Shown: positions 15,347 through 26,859, counted from the first letter of the stretch. The stretch: 64,000 bases of DNA from Streptomyces sp. SS1-1 (GCF_008973465.1 NZ_WBXN01000004.1:5806501-5870500), one strand, 5' to 3'. Numbers and translations: made by a program. Notes: a model not told the origin generated them from the sequence alone.

Positions 15347-18163
15347 TCACGGTGCCCGGCGCCCCGCCGCCAGGCGGACGATGTCGACCCGGGACCGGAT
15401 GCCGAGCTTGCGGTACACCCGGGTCAGCGTCGCCTCCACGGTCTTGACGCTGATGAACAGGCGCGCGGCGATCTCCCGGTTCGTCGCGCCCTCCATGACC
15501 AGGCCCGCGACCTGACGCTCCATCGAGGCCAGCCCGTCCAGGCCCGCCGCGCCGCCCGGCGCCGGCTCGGGCGGGGGCAGCGCCGCCGCGCTGCGCTCCG
15601 CGGCGGCCGCCTCGACCTTCCGCAGCCACGGCAGCGCGCGGCAGCGGCGGAACAGCCGGGCCGCCTCCTCGTAGGCGGCCGGGCCCGCCTCGGGGCGCAG
15701 CAGGGCCAGCGCGAACGCGGCGCGGGCCGCCTCCAGGCCGTATCCCAGGGCCCCCAGCCGGTCCTGAGCGGCCGTCAGCCGCGCCACCGCCCCCTCCCGG
15801 TCGCCGCGCGCGGCACGCAGCACCGCCTCGGCCCGGTCCAGCACACCCAGCACGCTGTCCCGGTTCAGCCGCAGCGCCTGCCCCCGGGCGACGTCGATGA
15901 GGTCCCGTGCCTCCGCCAGTTCGCCGGTGCCCACCAGCGCCTCGGCGAGGTCGCCGTGCCACCGTCCGCGCGCGGGGTCCGTGATCCCGAGCCCCTGCTC
16001 GACCTCCCGCACCCGGCGCAGCGACCGCACCGCCGCCGGCAGATCGCCCGCCACCAGCTCGGCGTGCCCCAGCGCGGCCAGCGCACGGGAGACGTACATC
16101 TGGTCGCCGTCCTCCTCGGCGTGCTCCACGGCCTCCCGGGCCAGGGTCAGCGCCCGGTCCACCTGCCCGCCCGCCGCCTCCGCGAGGGACGTCAGCACCG
16201 CCGACGCCACCTCGCCGATCCCGGTGTCCCGGGCCAGCCGCAGGCTCTCGCGGGCCAGGTCCAGGGCGCGTCCGCACTGACCGGAGTGCAGTTCCGTCTC
16301 GGCCACCCCGCGCAGGAAGTGCACCTCGCTCTCCACCCACCCGTGCCGGCGCACCTCGCGCAGCAGCCCGGTGACGGCCGACCGGGCCTCCGGCAGCTGG
16401 TCGCTCATGATCAGCCAGCGGAAGCGGGAGTATCCGGCGCCGTTGTGGTGGCAGGCGACGCGCGGGTCCTGCGGCTCCTCCAGGGCGCGCTTGATGGTCG
16501 CGGGCGCGTCCGGATGCCCCATCAGCGTCTCGATCTGGGCCTGGAAGGCCAGCGCCATCAGCTCGGTGTACCGGTCGCCGGCCCGCGCCGCGAGCTCGGC
16601 GGCGTACGCGACCTCCTCGCGCGCCTCGTCGAAGTCGCCCTTGACCAGCACGGCCCGCCAGGTCAGCTGGTAGTGGACCAGGGCGAGCAGCCGCGGGTCG
16701 TCACCGGCGTCGGCCAGGGCCTGCGGGAAGATCGCGTCGACCTCCGACATGGCGTGGCCCGCCGTCTCGATCACCGCGATCCAGGCCCGCACCCGCTCCG
16801 CCGGCACCGACGTACGGGACAGCACCTCGCGTGCGATGTCCCGGGCGAGGTCCAGCTCGCCCGCCGTGATCGCGTCCTCGGTGGCCTTCAGCCGCAGCGC
16901 GTCCGGACTCGGGTCGCCGTCCGCCGGGGTGTGCCGGGCGGCGAGCAGGCACAGCTGGGCGGCGACCGACGGGGCGCCCCGGTCGCGGGCCAGCGCGGCG
17001 GCCTCCGCCAGCCGGGCGGCGACCTCCGGGTCGGTGCCGCTCGTGGCGAGGGCCAGGTGCCGGGCGCGTTCGATCGGGTCGGAGGCGGCCGTGGACAGGG
17101 CGGCGTGGACGGCCCGGCGTTCCTGCGCGGGTGCCTCCGCGTACAGCGCGGCCGAGATCATGGGGTGCGCGAACCGTACGGCCGGTCCCTCCGGCTCGGT
17201 CGCCAGCAGCCCGAGGGCGGCGGCCTGGGCCGTCTCGGCCTCGGCGTTGGCCCGCCCGGCCGCGTGCAGCAGGGCCACGGTGGGGCGGGCGCCCGCGCTG
17301 GCCACGAGGAGGGTGCGGCGGGCCTCCTCGGACAGCATCTCCAGCCGGTTCAGCACGAGGGCGCGCAGCGAGGTGGGCACCGGAAGGGGCTCGCCGGGGC
17401 GCGGCGGGGTGGCGTTCTCGGCGAGGGCCCGGCTCAGTTCGAGCGCGAAGAGGGCGTTCCCGCCGCTGGTGCGGTGGATGTCACGGACGGTGGAGCGCGG
17501 CAGACCGGTGTAGCCGCGGCGGTCGAGGAGGACGGAGAGCTGGGCCCGGGACAGCGGGCCCAGGCGTATCGCCAGGGTGTCCGGCGGGGAGGCCCGCAGG
17601 ATCTGGTCGTACTCCTCGCTCTCGGTGCGCACCGCGCACAGCATCCGCACCGGGGTCTCGCCGAGCCGGCGGGCCGCGAAGCCGAGGAGTTCGGCGCTGG
17701 CCGGATCCAGCCACTGGGCGTCGTCCGCGACGATCAGCACGGGCCCGGCGTCGGCCAGGGCGCGCAGCGCGGACAGGACGGCGAGCCGCAGGGCCAGCCC
17801 GTCCCGCTGGAGCGTGGACTCGCCGCGTCCGGTGAGCGCCGCCTCCAGGGCGGTGCGTTGGGCGGCGGGCAGCCGTCCGGACACCTCGTCGAGGACGAGG
17901 CCGAGGAGGTCGGCCAGGGCCAGGAAGGGAAGGTGGGATTCGGACTCGGTGGGGGAGCAGCGCAAGACGGTTCGTGCCTCGTGGCCGTATTCCGTGGCCA
18001 AAGCCCGCAGGACCGTCGACTTGCCAATTCCGGCCGGACCGTGAAGCAGGACGCTGCCGCCGCGCGCGAGCTGCTCGCGGGCCGAGGTGACCAGCTCGGC
18101 CCGCCCGATGACCTGGTCGGAGCGGCAGCCGGCAGGCTCCTTGAAGTCCCGTGGCACGGTCAC
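15347..18163 (-). CDS. LAL-type LuxR regulator (large ATP-binding)
   Basis: A 938-residue LAL regulator. The N-terminal AAA ATPase has Walker A GPAGIGKST (about residue 41) and Walker B VLIVADDAQWLD (about 145). A long TPR-like helical region fills 350-850. The C-terminal LuxR HTH (about 870-935) reads ASMERQVAGLVMEGATNREI and ISVKTVEATLTRVYRKLG. LAL proteins activate secondary-metabolite or sugar-use genes on binding a ligand and ATP. GTG at 18163 has a strong upstream GGAGGGGAGCG. It lies downstream of a second LuxR gene and near two acyl-CoA synthetases, but no target is evident. Confidence 0.93.
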   Translation of the reverse strand: MTVPRDFKEPAGCRSDQVIGRAELVTSAREQLARGGSVLLHGPAGIGKSTVLRALATEYGHEARTVLRCSPTESESHLPFLALADLLGLVLDEVSGRLPAAQRTALEAALTGRGESTLQRDGLALRLAVLSALRALADAGPVLIVADDAQWLDPASAELLGFAARRLGETPVRMLCAVRTESEEYDQILRASPPDTLAIRLGPLSRAQLSVLLDRRGYTGLPRSTVRDIHRTSGGNALFALELSRALAENATPPRPGEPLPVPTSLRALVLNRLEMLSEEARRTLLVASAGARPTVALLHAAGRANAEAETAQAAALGLLATEPEGPAVRFAHPMISAALYAEAPAQERRAVHAALSTAASDPIERARHLALATSGTDPEVAARLAEAAALARDRGAPSVAAQLCLLAARHTPADGDPSPDALRLKATEDAITAGELDLARDIAREVLSRTSVPAERVRAWIAVIETAGHAMSEVDAIFPQALADAGDDPRLLALVHYQLTWRAVLVKGDFDEAREEVAYAAELAARAGDRYTELMALAFQAQIETLMGHPDAPATIKRALEEPQDPRVACHHNGAGYSRFRWLIMSDQLPEARSAVTGLLREVRRHGWVESEVHFLRGVAETELHSGQCGRALDLARESLRLARDTGIGEVASAVLTSLAEAAGGQVDRALTLAREAVEHAEEDGDQMYVSRALAALGHAELVAGDLPAAVRSLRRVREVEQGLGITDPARGRWHGDLAEALVGTGELAEARDLIDVARGQALRLNRDSVLGVLDRAEAVLRAARGDREGAVARLTAAQDRLGALGYGLEAARAAFALALLRPEAGPAAYEEAARLFRRCRALPWLRKVEAAAAERSAAALPPPEPAPGGAAGLDGLASMERQVAGLVMEGATNREIAARLFISVKTVEATLTRVYRKLGIRSRVDIVRLAAGRRAP

Positions 18164-18399
18164 CGCTCCCCTCCATGTGTCGTGTTCGGGCCAATATTAG
18201 GCAACGGTTCTTTGAAATTCGGAGCCGCGGGGAGGTGACCCCAATAACAGCCGGACCGCATAGAGAAATTCACAGCATCGGTGAATGAATGGTGGGCCGT
18301 CCCGAACCGCGCGTCCACCCCCCGTGCGGCCCCGCCGTGCGGGACCGGGGCCACCCCCCTCCGGGACCGCCCGCCGCACCCACCGGTCGGTGTTCACGG

Positions 18400-19233
18400 C
18401 TACGGCAGCAGCCCCGCCCGGCGCGCGGCCACCACGGCCTCCCCGCGCGTGTGGGCTCCCAGCTTGCGCATGGCCGACCGCAGATAGCCCTTCACCGTCT
18501 CCGCGCGCAGCCCCAGCCGCCCGGCGGCCACCGCGTTCGTGGCGCCCGCGGCCACACACGCCAGCACATCCACCTCGCGCGGCGCCAGCTCCACGGCCCG
18601 CGGGTCCGGCCCGACCGCCAGCAGACCGGCCGCGTCCAGCAACTCCGCGCGCAGCGCCGGATCACCGATGCGCGGCGCCAGCGCCCGCAGCGCCGCGTGC
18701 GCCTCCCGGACCTGCTCCCAGGCGGCACCCCCCTCGGCCGGCGCGGCGGTCCCCGGCCGGGCCGCCTCCAGCAGCCCCTGCACCTCGTCCCGCACCACCA
18801 GGGCCTGCTCCACGTCCCGCGCCGCGTCCACGGCGGCCGTCAGGACACGGTCGCCCAGCGGCTGAGCGGTGCGCAGGGCGCCGTACAGGACACCGCGCAC
18901 CCGGCGCCGTACGACCACCGGGACCGCCACCACCGCGCACAGCCCCTCGGCGGCGACGGCCGCGTCGTACTCGTGGCTGATCTGCCGGGAGGCCGAGTAG
19001 TCGGTGACCGCGCAGGGGCGGGCCAGCGCGACGGCCTTGCCGCCGAGGCCGTTGCCCGCGGCGACCGCGAGCCGGCGCAGGGCGTCCGTGGCGGTGCCGT
19101 TCAGCTCGCTGATGCGCACCCGCGGGCGGCCCGGCTCCAGCAGGCCGCCGAAGGCGACCGGGAGTCCGGTCGAGCGGCGCAGACGCGCCAGCCCACGCCC
19201 GATCTCCATCGCCGCGGCCGCTTCCACTGCCAC
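18400..19233 (-). CDS. GAF-LuxR family transcriptional regulator
   Basis: A 277-residue regulator with a GAF-like sensor (about 20-150) and a C-terminal LuxR HTH (about 210-275: LAPREVDVLACVAAGATNAVAAGRLGL, then AETVKGYLRSAMRKLGAHTR). It is divergent from the acyl-CoA synthetase pair and so is a plausible regulator of it; this arrangement is common in Streptomyces for GAF-LuxR proteins controlling fatty-acid activation. The GTG start at 19233 has a purine-rich GAAGGGG upstream; the frame could extend to 19302. The ligand is unknown. Confidence 0.86.
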   Translation of the reverse strand: MAVEAAAAMEIGRGLARLRRSTGLPVAFGGLLEPGRPRVRISELNGTATDALRRLAVAAGNGLGGKAVALARPCAVTDYSASRQISHEYDAAVAAEGLCAVVAVPVVVRRRVRGVLYGALRTAQPLGDRVLTAAVDAARDVEQALVVRDEVQGLLEAARPGTAAPAEGGAAWEQVREAHAALRALAPRIGDPALRAELLDAAGLLAVGPDPRAVELAPREVDVLACVAAGATNAVAAGRLGLRAETVKGYLRSAMRKLGAHTRGEAVVAARRAGLLP

Positions 19234-19356
19234 CCTGCTCGCCCCTTCACCCGCGCGTCCCGAGCGCACACCCCCGTTCGGGGGTAGTGAGACCCACGTC
19301 ACGGATTACACGATGGCAGAGGGCCGCCCGGCAAGGTCCGGTAACCAGGAGGACGC

Positions 19357-21027
19357 ATGAAGACGGGGACGGAGCTGTTCCGCGGGGCGCGGGACTTCCT
19401 GCTCGAACACCGCGAGGACTACGCCACGGCGTACGAGGGCTTCAGCTGGCCCCGGCCGGAGCGGTTCAACTGGGCGCTCGACTGGTTCGACGCCATCGCG
19501 GCCGGCAACGACCGGATCGCGCTGCACATCGTGGAGGAGGACGGCAGCGAGGTACGGCTGACGTTCGCCGAGACGGCCGAACGCTCCGCCCGCGTCGCCA
19601 ACTGGCTGCGCGAGCAGGGCGTACGCGCCGGGGACCGCGTGCTCGTCATGCTCGGCAACCAAGCCGAACTGTGGGAGACCGCCCTCGCCGCCATGAAGCT
19701 GCGCGCCGTCGTCATCCCCGCCACCCCGCTGCTCGGCCCGGCCGACCTGCGCGACCGCGTGGAACGCGGACACGTCCGGCACGTCCTGGTCCGCTCGGAG
19801 GACACCGGCAAGTTCGACGACGTGCCCGGCGACTACACCCGGATCGCCGTCGGCGGCGCGCCCGCGGGCTGGCTGGCCTACGAGGACGCCTACGACGCCT
19901 CCGCCGCCTTCACCCCCGACGGGCCGACCCGCGCCGACGACCCGCTGATGCTCTACTTCACGTCCGGCACGACCGCCCGCCCCAAACTCGTCGAGCACAC
20001 CCACACCTCGTACCCGGTCGGGCACCTGGCCACCATGTACTGGATCGGCCTGAAGCCCGGGGACGTGCACCTGAACATCTCGTCGCCCGGCTGGGCCAAG
20101 CACGCCTGGTCCAACCTGTTCGCCCCGTGGAACGCCGAGGCGACCGTCTTCATCCACAACTACACGCGCTTCGACGCGGCCCGGCTGATGGCCGAGATGG
20201 ACCGGGTCGGCGTCACCACCTTCTGCGCCCCGCCGACGGTGTGGCGCATGCTCATCCAGGCCGACCTGGGCGCGCTGCGCACCCCGCCCCGCGAGGTCGT
20301 CGCCGCCGGCGAACCGCTCAACCCCGAGGTCATCGAGCAGGTGCGGCGCGCCTGGGGCGTGACCATCCGGGACGGCTTCGGGCAGACCGAGACGGCCGTG
20401 CAGGTCTCCAACAGCCCCGGCCAGCCGCTGAAGACGGGCTCCATGGGCCGGCCCAGCCCCGGCTACCGCGTCGAACTGCTCGACCCGGTCACCGGCGCCC
20501 CCGGCGCCGACGAGGGGGAGATCGCCCTCGACCTCTCCGCCCGGCCGGTCGGCGTGATGACGGGCTACCACGGCGACCCCGACCGCACGGCGGAGGCGAT
20601 GGCGGGCGGCTACTACCGCACCGGCGACATCGGCTCCCGCGACGCCGACGGCTACATCACCTACGTGGGCCGCTCCGACGACGTCTTCAAGGCCAGCGAC
20701 TACAAGATCAGCCCGTTCGAGCTGGAGAGCGCCCTGCTGGAGCACGAGGCCGTCGCCGAGGCGGCCGTCGTGCCCGCGCCCGACGAACTGCGGCTCGCGG
20801 TGCCCAAGGCGTACATCGTGCTCGCCAAGGGCTGGGAGCCCGGACCCGACACGGCCAAGGTGCTCTTCGAGCACTCCCGGCAGACCCTGGCGCCCTACAA
20901 GCGGCTGCGCCGCCTGGAGTTCGGGCCGCTGCCCAAGACGGTGTCGGGCAAGATCCGCCGTATCGAACTGCGCGAGGCCACCGCCGCGGGGTCGGACGCC
21001 GAGTACCGCGAGGAGGACTTCCGGTGA
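19357..21027 (+). CDS. Acyl-CoA synthetase (AMP-forming, medium-chain ACSM type)
   Basis: A 556-residue adenylating enzyme. Core motifs are LMLYFTSGTTARPKLVEHTH (P-loop, near 200), DGFGQTETAVQV (near 345), YYRTGDIGSRDADGYITYVGRSDDVFK (near 425) and the catalytic-lysine region LPKTVSGKIRRIEL near the C-terminus. The sequence fits the medium-chain/acetyl-CoA synthetase-like ACSM group, which converts carboxylic acids to CoA thioesters via acyl-AMP. It overlaps the next synthetase by 4 bp (GTGA) and is divergent from a GAF-LuxR regulator. Confidence 0.93.
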   Translation: MKTGTELFRGARDFLLEHREDYATAYEGFSWPRPERFNWALDWFDAIAAGNDRIALHIVEEDGSEVRLTFAETAERSARVANWLREQGVRAGDRVLVMLGNQAELWETALAAMKLRAVVIPATPLLGPADLRDRVERGHVRHVLVRSEDTGKFDDVPGDYTRIAVGGAPAGWLAYEDAYDASAAFTPDGPTRADDPLMLYFTSGTTARPKLVEHTHTSYPVGHLATMYWIGLKPGDVHLNISSPGWAKHAWSNLFAPWNAEATVFIHNYTRFDAARLMAEMDRVGVTTFCAPPTVWRMLIQADLGALRTPPREVVAAGEPLNPEVIEQVRRAWGVTIRDGFGQTETAVQVSNSPGQPLKTGSMGRPSPGYRVELLDPVTGAPGADEGEIALDLSARPVGVMTGYHGDPDRTAEAMAGGYYRTGDIGSRDADGYITYVGRSDDVFKASDYKISPFELESALLEHEAVAEAAVVPAPDELRLAVPKAYIVLAKGWEPGPDTAKVLFEHSRQTLAPYKRLRRLEFGPLPKTVSGKIRRIELREATAAGSDAEYREEDFR

Positions 21028-22607
21028 ACTCCTACACGCACGGGACCGGGGACACGCCCCTGCTGGGCGACACGATCGGGGCGAACCTGGACCGGGCCGT
21101 CGCCGCCTGGCCGGACCGGGAGGCGCTGGTCGACGTGGCGTCCGGGCGGCGCTGGACGTACGCGGAGTTCGCCGCCGACGTCGACCGGCTGGCGTACGCG
21201 CTGCTGGCGAGCGGTGTCGCCAAGGGCGACCGGGTGGGCATCTGGGCCGTCAACTGCCCCGAGTGGGTGCTGGTCCAGTACGCCACGGCCCGCGTCGGCG
21301 CCATCATGGTGAACATCAACCCGGCTTACCGCACCCACGAGTTGGAGTACGTCCTCAACCAGGCCGGTGTCTCACTCCTGTTCGCCTCGCTCAGCCACAA
21401 GTCGAGCGACTACCGGGCGATGGTCGAGGAGGTGCGCGGCCGGTGCCCGGCGCTGCGGGAGACCGCCTACATCGGCGACCCGAGCTGGGACGCGCTGATC
21501 GCGCGCGGCACCCCGGCCCCGTTCCCGGAGCTGTCCTGCGACGACCCCATCAACATCCAGTACACCTCGGGCACCACCGGCTTCCCCAAGGGCGCCACGC
21601 TGTCCCACCACAACATCCTGAACAACGGCTACTTCGTAGGGGAGTTGATCGCCTACACCGAGCAGGACCGGGTGTGCATCCCGGTCCCCTTCTACCACTG
21701 CTTCGGCATGGTGATGGGGAATCTGGCGGCCACCTCGCACGGCGCGTGCATCGTCGTCCCCGCCCCCTCCTTCGACCCGAAGGCCACCCTGGAGGCCGTG
21801 CAGCGGGAGCGCTGCACCTCGCTGTACGGCGTGCCGACGATGTTCATCGCCGAGCTGAACCTCCCCGGCTTCGCCGGCTACGACCTCTCCACCCTGCGCA
21901 CCGGCATCATGGCGGGCTCGCCCTGCCCGGTGGAGGTGATGAAGCGGGTGGTCGCGGAGATGCACATGGAGCAGGTCTCCATCTGCTACGGCATGACGGA
22001 GACCTCCCCGGTGTCCCTCCAGACCCGTATGGACGACGACCTGGAGCACCGCACCGGCACCGTCGGCCGTGTCCTGCCGCACATCGAGGTGAAGATCGTC
22101 GATCCGGCGACCGGCGTCACCGTGGAGCGCGGCACCTCGGGCGAACTGTGCACCCGGGGCTACAGCGTGATGCTCGGCTACTGGGACGAGCCGGAGAAGA
22201 CCGCCGAGGCGATCGACCGGGGCCGCTGGATGCACACCGGAGATCTCGCGATGATGCGCGAGGACGGGTACGTCGAGATCGTCGGCCGGATCAAGGACAT
22301 GATCATCCGGGGCGGTGAGAACATCTACCCGCGTGAGATCGAGGAGTTCCTCTACGCCCACCCCAAGATCGCCGACGTCCAGGTGGTCGGCGTGCCGCAC
22401 GAGCGGTACGGCGAGGAGGTGCTGGCCTGCGTCATCCCGCGCGACGCGGCCGATCCGCTGACCCTGGAGGAACTGCGCGCCTTCTGCGACGGACAGCTCG
22501 CCCACTACAAGATCCCGAGCCGCCTGACCCTCCTCGACGCGTTCCCGATGACGGTGTCCGGCAAGGTCCGCAAGGTGGAACTGCGCCGGCGGTACGCCAC
22601 CGACTAG
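21024..22607 (+). CDS. Acyl-CoA synthetase (FadD-like, AMP-forming)
   Basis: A 527-residue acyl-CoA ligase. Motifs are INIQYTSGTTGFPKGATLSHHN (near 175), CYGMTETSPVSLQ (near 322), MHTGDLAMMREDGYVEIVGRIKDMIIRGGENIYP (near 403) and MTVSGKVRKVELR (near 510, catalytic Lys). It is translationally coupled to the upstream synthetase through GTGA (21024-21027), suggesting the two activate related acids. Its stop codon shares CTAG with the stop of the opposing acetyltransferase, so there is no space for a terminator. The sequence resembles long-chain and short-chain FadD-type ligases; chain length is not readable. Confidence 0.93.
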   Translation: MNSYTHGTGDTPLLGDTIGANLDRAVAAWPDREALVDVASGRRWTYAEFAADVDRLAYALLASGVAKGDRVGIWAVNCPEWVLVQYATARVGAIMVNINPAYRTHELEYVLNQAGVSLLFASLSHKSSDYRAMVEEVRGRCPALRETAYIGDPSWDALIARGTPAPFPELSCDDPINIQYTSGTTGFPKGATLSHHNILNNGYFVGELIAYTEQDRVCIPVPFYHCFGMVMGNLAATSHGACIVVPAPSFDPKATLEAVQRERCTSLYGVPTMFIAELNLPGFAGYDLSTLRTGIMAGSPCPVEVMKRVVAEMHMEQVSICYGMTETSPVSLQTRMDDDLEHRTGTVGRVLPHIEVKIVDPATGVTVERGTSGELCTRGYSVMLGYWDEPEKTAEAIDRGRWMHTGDLAMMREDGYVEIVGRIKDMIIRGGENIYPREIEEFLYAHPKIADVQVVGVPHERYGEEVLACVIPRDAADPLTLEELRAFCDGQLAHYKIPSRLTLLDAFPMTVSGKVRKVELRRRYATD

Positions 22608-23107
22608 CGGCGGCGCATGCAGACGCGCGGCCACCGGTCGAGACCGAGTTCCGCCTCCCGGGCGCGGATCGCCCGCAGCCCGGGGGTGAGCCGGTCCACC
22701 GGTACGACCCGGAACCCGAGCCGCTCGTAGTAGGGCGCGTTCCACGGCACGTGCGTGAACGTGGTCAGGGTCAGGCCGCTCAGCCCCTCCTCCCGGGCGC
22801 GTTCCCCGGCGCAGGCGAGGAGGGCGCGGCCCACGCCCCGGCGCGCCGCGTCGGGGTGCACGGACACCTGCTCGACGTGCAGCCACCCGTCGACGGGTTC
22901 GGCCACCAGATACCCCACCGGCCGATCGGCCTCGTCACAGCCGGCCCAGGCCCGCCCGGCCCGCCGGTACGCCTCCAGCACGTCCACCGGGAACGGCTCG
23001 TCGTCGGCGATCTCCGCCATGCCGATGTCACGGAAGACCTCCCCGGCGGCCCGCTCGATCTCCTGGAGGACACCGAGCTCACCGGGCAGGACGGGACGGA
23101 TGCGCAT
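22604..23107 (-). CDS. GNAT family N-acetyltransferase
   Basis: A 167-residue GNAT protein with the acetyl-CoA pyrophosphate-binding motif VSVHPDAARRGVGRALLACAGERA (motif A, R/QxxGxG/A) near residue 85 and the C-terminal TTFTHVPWNAPYYERLGF segment. It transfers an acyl group to an unidentified amine. The ATG at 23107 begins at the usual IRPVLPGELGVL strand; the much longer open frame upstream is a shadow of the next gene. It ends on the same CTAG as the convergent fadD-like gene. Confidence 0.9.
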   Translation of the reverse strand: MRIRPVLPGELGVLQEIERAAGEVFRDIGMAEIADDEPFPVDVLEAYRRAGRAWAGCDEADRPVGYLVAEPVDGWLHVEQVSVHPDAARRGVGRALLACAGERAREEGLSGLTLTTFTHVPWNAPYYERLGFRVVPVDRLTPGLRAIRAREAELGLDRWPRVCMRRR

Positions 23108-23154
23108 GGGGCGAGTGTCGTCCCGGCGGGGGACCGGCGCCAGCGGATTTAGGG

Positions 23155-23835
23155 CTAGCCCGCCCCCGACGCGTCCAGTTCGTCGGCCTGGCTGTTGACC
23201 GGCTGCGGGGTGCCCGTCAGGTCGAGGACGAACAGGGGGACGTGCAGGGAGTCGGCGCGGGTGCGGGCGTCCGGGGTGTAGCCGGCGAGGGAGAAGTAGA
23301 CGCAGTGCGCCGACTCCGTCATCGCCGTCAGCCACAGGCACTCCACGTCCCGCCGCGAGGCCGGGTTCACCGTCGGGTCGACCTGGGCGAGGAGACCGTG
23401 CGCGGCGAGGCCGATGCCGGAGGTGGGGCGCTGGTCGGCGCGGCGGATGTCCCGGTAGCCGAGCCAGCGCAGATAGACGGCCGCCGCGGTGACGGCGTCC
23501 CGCGCGGTGCGGATCGTCACCGGCTGGAAGGCGCGGCGGGGTGCGGGGGACCGGCGGGGCTCGTCGGCGGTGGAGGGGCCGGACGGGGGGATCCGCAGGA
23601 CCGTGCCGCAGGGACAGCCCAGTTCGGGGCGGGGCCACTCGCTCTCCCGGCCGCACGCGGAGCAGCTCACGGTGATCCACTCGTCGTCCCAGGCCCGGTG
23701 GGTGACCGGGGTGGCCGTCCCGTCCGGGTCGAGCCGCGGCGCGAGAGGCGCCCCGCACGCGCACGGATAGACGGGTGCCTCGTAGTGGTGCTCGCTCCGG
23801 CAGGCCGGGCAGCGCACCGGCACGCTCTCGGACAT
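23155..23835 (-). CDS. Zinc-ribbon protein with possible nuclease-like C-terminal domain
   Basis: A 226-residue protein. The N-terminal third has three short cysteine motifs, CPACRSEH, CACG and CSACG...CPCG, consistent with two zinc ribbons. The C-terminal domain (about 110-210) reads AAVYLRWLGYRDIRR, GIGLAAHGLLAQVD and RRDVECLWLTA. That pattern resembles restriction-endonuclease-like (Mrr/PD-DExK) folds, but the catalytic residues cannot be assigned with confidence. ATG at 23835 follows GGGAGCG. It is a conserved Streptomyces hypothetical whose cellular role is unknown. Confidence 0.75.
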   Translation of the reverse strand: MSESVPVRCPACRSEHHYEAPVYPCACGAPLAPRLDPDGTATPVTHRAWDDEWITVSCSACGRESEWPRPELGCPCGTVLRIPPSGPSTADEPRRSPAPRRAFQPVTIRTARDAVTAAAVYLRWLGYRDIRRADQRPTSGIGLAAHGLLAQVDPTVNPASRRDVECLWLTAMTESAHCVYFSLAGYTPDARTRADSLHVPLFVLDLTGTPQPVNSQADELDASGAG

Positions 23836-23907
23836 GGCCCGCTCCCGGACGGTTCGCATCGGACGGCGGCCCCATCGTCCTCCTGCCGGGGGCCGGTTGT
23901 CCCCCTC

Positions 23908-23936
23908 TTGACGGTCTCCGGCGCCCCACCTACATT
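23908..23936 (+). promoter_or_regulatory. Promoter of glyoxylate carboligase
   Basis: TTGACG (23908-23913), 17 bp, TACATT (23931-23936) is a strong vegetative promoter. The start of transcription would fall inside the first operator repeat, as expected for repression. Confidence 0.7.
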
Positions 23937-23938
23937 GC

Positions 23939-23974
23939 TTCCAGATAGTAGAAACTAAATTCCGTCATGCGGAA
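23939..23974 (+). promoter_or_regulatory. Paired IclR/AllR-type operator at gcl
   Basis: Two 15-bp inverted repeats, TTCCAGATAGTAGAA (23939-23953) and TTCCGTCATGCGGAA (23960-23974), start 21 bp apart, two helical turns. They closely match the pair upstream of the hyi gene and share layout with those at malate synthase and allantoinase. They sit at the predicted transcription start of gcl. Confidence 0.7.
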
Positions 23975-24060
23975 AACGTGGCGGATGCGACTCAACACGG
24001 ACTTGCTCACCGGCGGGCGCGACGGGAGTGCGAATCCGACGGCCGAAGCAGGAGACCCCA

Positions 24061-25845
<1,785 letters not shown>

Positions 25846-25882
25846 CCCCGGCCTCGGGGGCGCGTCCCCCGGCGACCGCGAA

Positions 25883-25911
25883 GGGCGGTCCGGCCGACAG
25901 CCGGACCGCCC
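25883..25911 (+). terminator. Terminator of gcl
   Basis: A perfect 12-bp stem (GGGCGGTCCGGC pairing with 25900-25911) with a 5-nt loop, preceded by GAA and followed by TCTTCGTGTT, 38 bp after the gcl stop. Confidence 0.85.
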
Positions 25912-26070
25912 TCTTCGTGTTCCCCCGTGGTGGTGCTCCCCCGTACCCCCGTGTCACGGGACCCGCTGCCCCCGTGCCGGCGGGCCCCGTGTGACGACAA
26001 TCTGCCCTGCCCCGGGGGTGTTCGAAGCCCCTTGAACGAAGTTCAGAGCTTGATTTGAGCATGACGTAGA

Positions 26071-26095
26071 CGCCCTACGCCGTCGGCTGTAGGCG
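26071..26095 (-). terminator. Hairpin after the small hypothetical gene
   Basis: CGCCCTAC and GTAGGCG pair with one bulged base and an inner GCC/GGC extension. It lies 6 bp past the stop of the minus-strand gene at 26101. Confidence 0.4.
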
Positions 26096-26100
26096 CCCGG

Positions 26101-26343
26101 TCAGCCCTCCTCGTGGTGCTCCGACAGCCCCGGCCAGTCGTCGGGACCGCCGCCCTGCCAGTCGATGAGGTCGCTCTCCGCCACGTCCGTGACGTAGTGG
26201 TCGGCGAGCCGCAGGATCTCGCTGACGTCGTCCACGTGCGTGGCGATGCCCAGCGTCTCGTCGCCCTCGGTGACCCGCCGGGAGCCGTCCAGCCCGGGCG
26301 GGTGCACCACGACGCGCGGATGCTCGGTCGGTCGTGCCGTCAT
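26101..26343 (-). CDS. Small conserved hypothetical protein
   Basis: An 80-residue acidic protein (TEGDETLGIATHVDDVSEILRLADHYVTDVAESDLIDWQGGGPDDWPGL). It has no signal peptide or membrane segment. ATG at 26343 is taken; an upstream in-frame start at 26391 adds a low-complexity stretch. It lies between gcl and glxR in reverse orientation, but nothing links it to the pathway. Family unknown to me; it resembles short proteins annotated hypothetical across Streptomyces. Confidence 0.6.
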   Translation of the reverse strand: MTARPTEHPRVVVHPPGLDGSRRVTEGDETLGIATHVDDVSEILRLADHYVTDVAESDLIDWQGGGPDDWPGLSEHHEEG

Positions 26344-26786
26344 GCCTTCAGACTGCTGCGAAAGGCCCGGATCCGCACCCCGGCGGGGCACCCGCGCACG
26401 CGCGCGGCGCCGGGCACGGAGTCTCCGTACGGGGCGCCGCGAGGCTGTCCGGTGGTGGCCGTCCGACGGCGCGAGGCTGGGCGCGACAGTACGTTCGCGC
26501 CGCCGGACGGCGTTCTGGGGCGTGTCCGCCGTGCGTGCCGGGACCGCGGCGGGAGCGACGGAACCCGCGCCCGCCTCCCCTCAGGTCGAAGGAGGCGGCC
26601 GGGACCTTCACCACCGCACTGGCTCGCTCGCCGCCGCGGTCCACACGCGGCCCGCGCCCTCCTCCGGGCGGCCACCCCTCATCCGGGCCGGCCGGCGACG
26701 GGGCGCGGGCGGTGCGTCCGGCTCATGACCTCCCGTCAGGAGCCGGACGCCGTCTTCGCATACGCCGGCCAGGGGCCGACGAGTGT
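26344..26786. other. Intergenic region without a recognisable gene
   Basis: Several open frames on both strands here have biased, Arg- and Pro-rich translations typical of high-GC non-coding DNA. None has a ribosome site and a plausible product. No operator like those at gcl or hyi was seen. Confidence 0.4.
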
Positions 26787-26844
26787 CCGGGCGGTGCCGG
26801 TGCCTGGGCGCGACAGGACATGTGTCGGCGCCGGCACCGCCCGG
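26787..26844 (-). terminator. Long hairpin terminator of the glxR unit
   Basis: An 18-bp stem with a single G-T wobble (26787-26804 with 26827-26844) lies 16 bp past the glxR stop on the minus strand. Confidence 0.75.
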
Positions 26845-26859
26845 AGGTCTCAGGCGGGG

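Noticed and set aside
26344..26786. A missing gene between gcl and glxR
   Set aside because: Open frames are compositionally biased and overlap on both strands; nothing could be supported.
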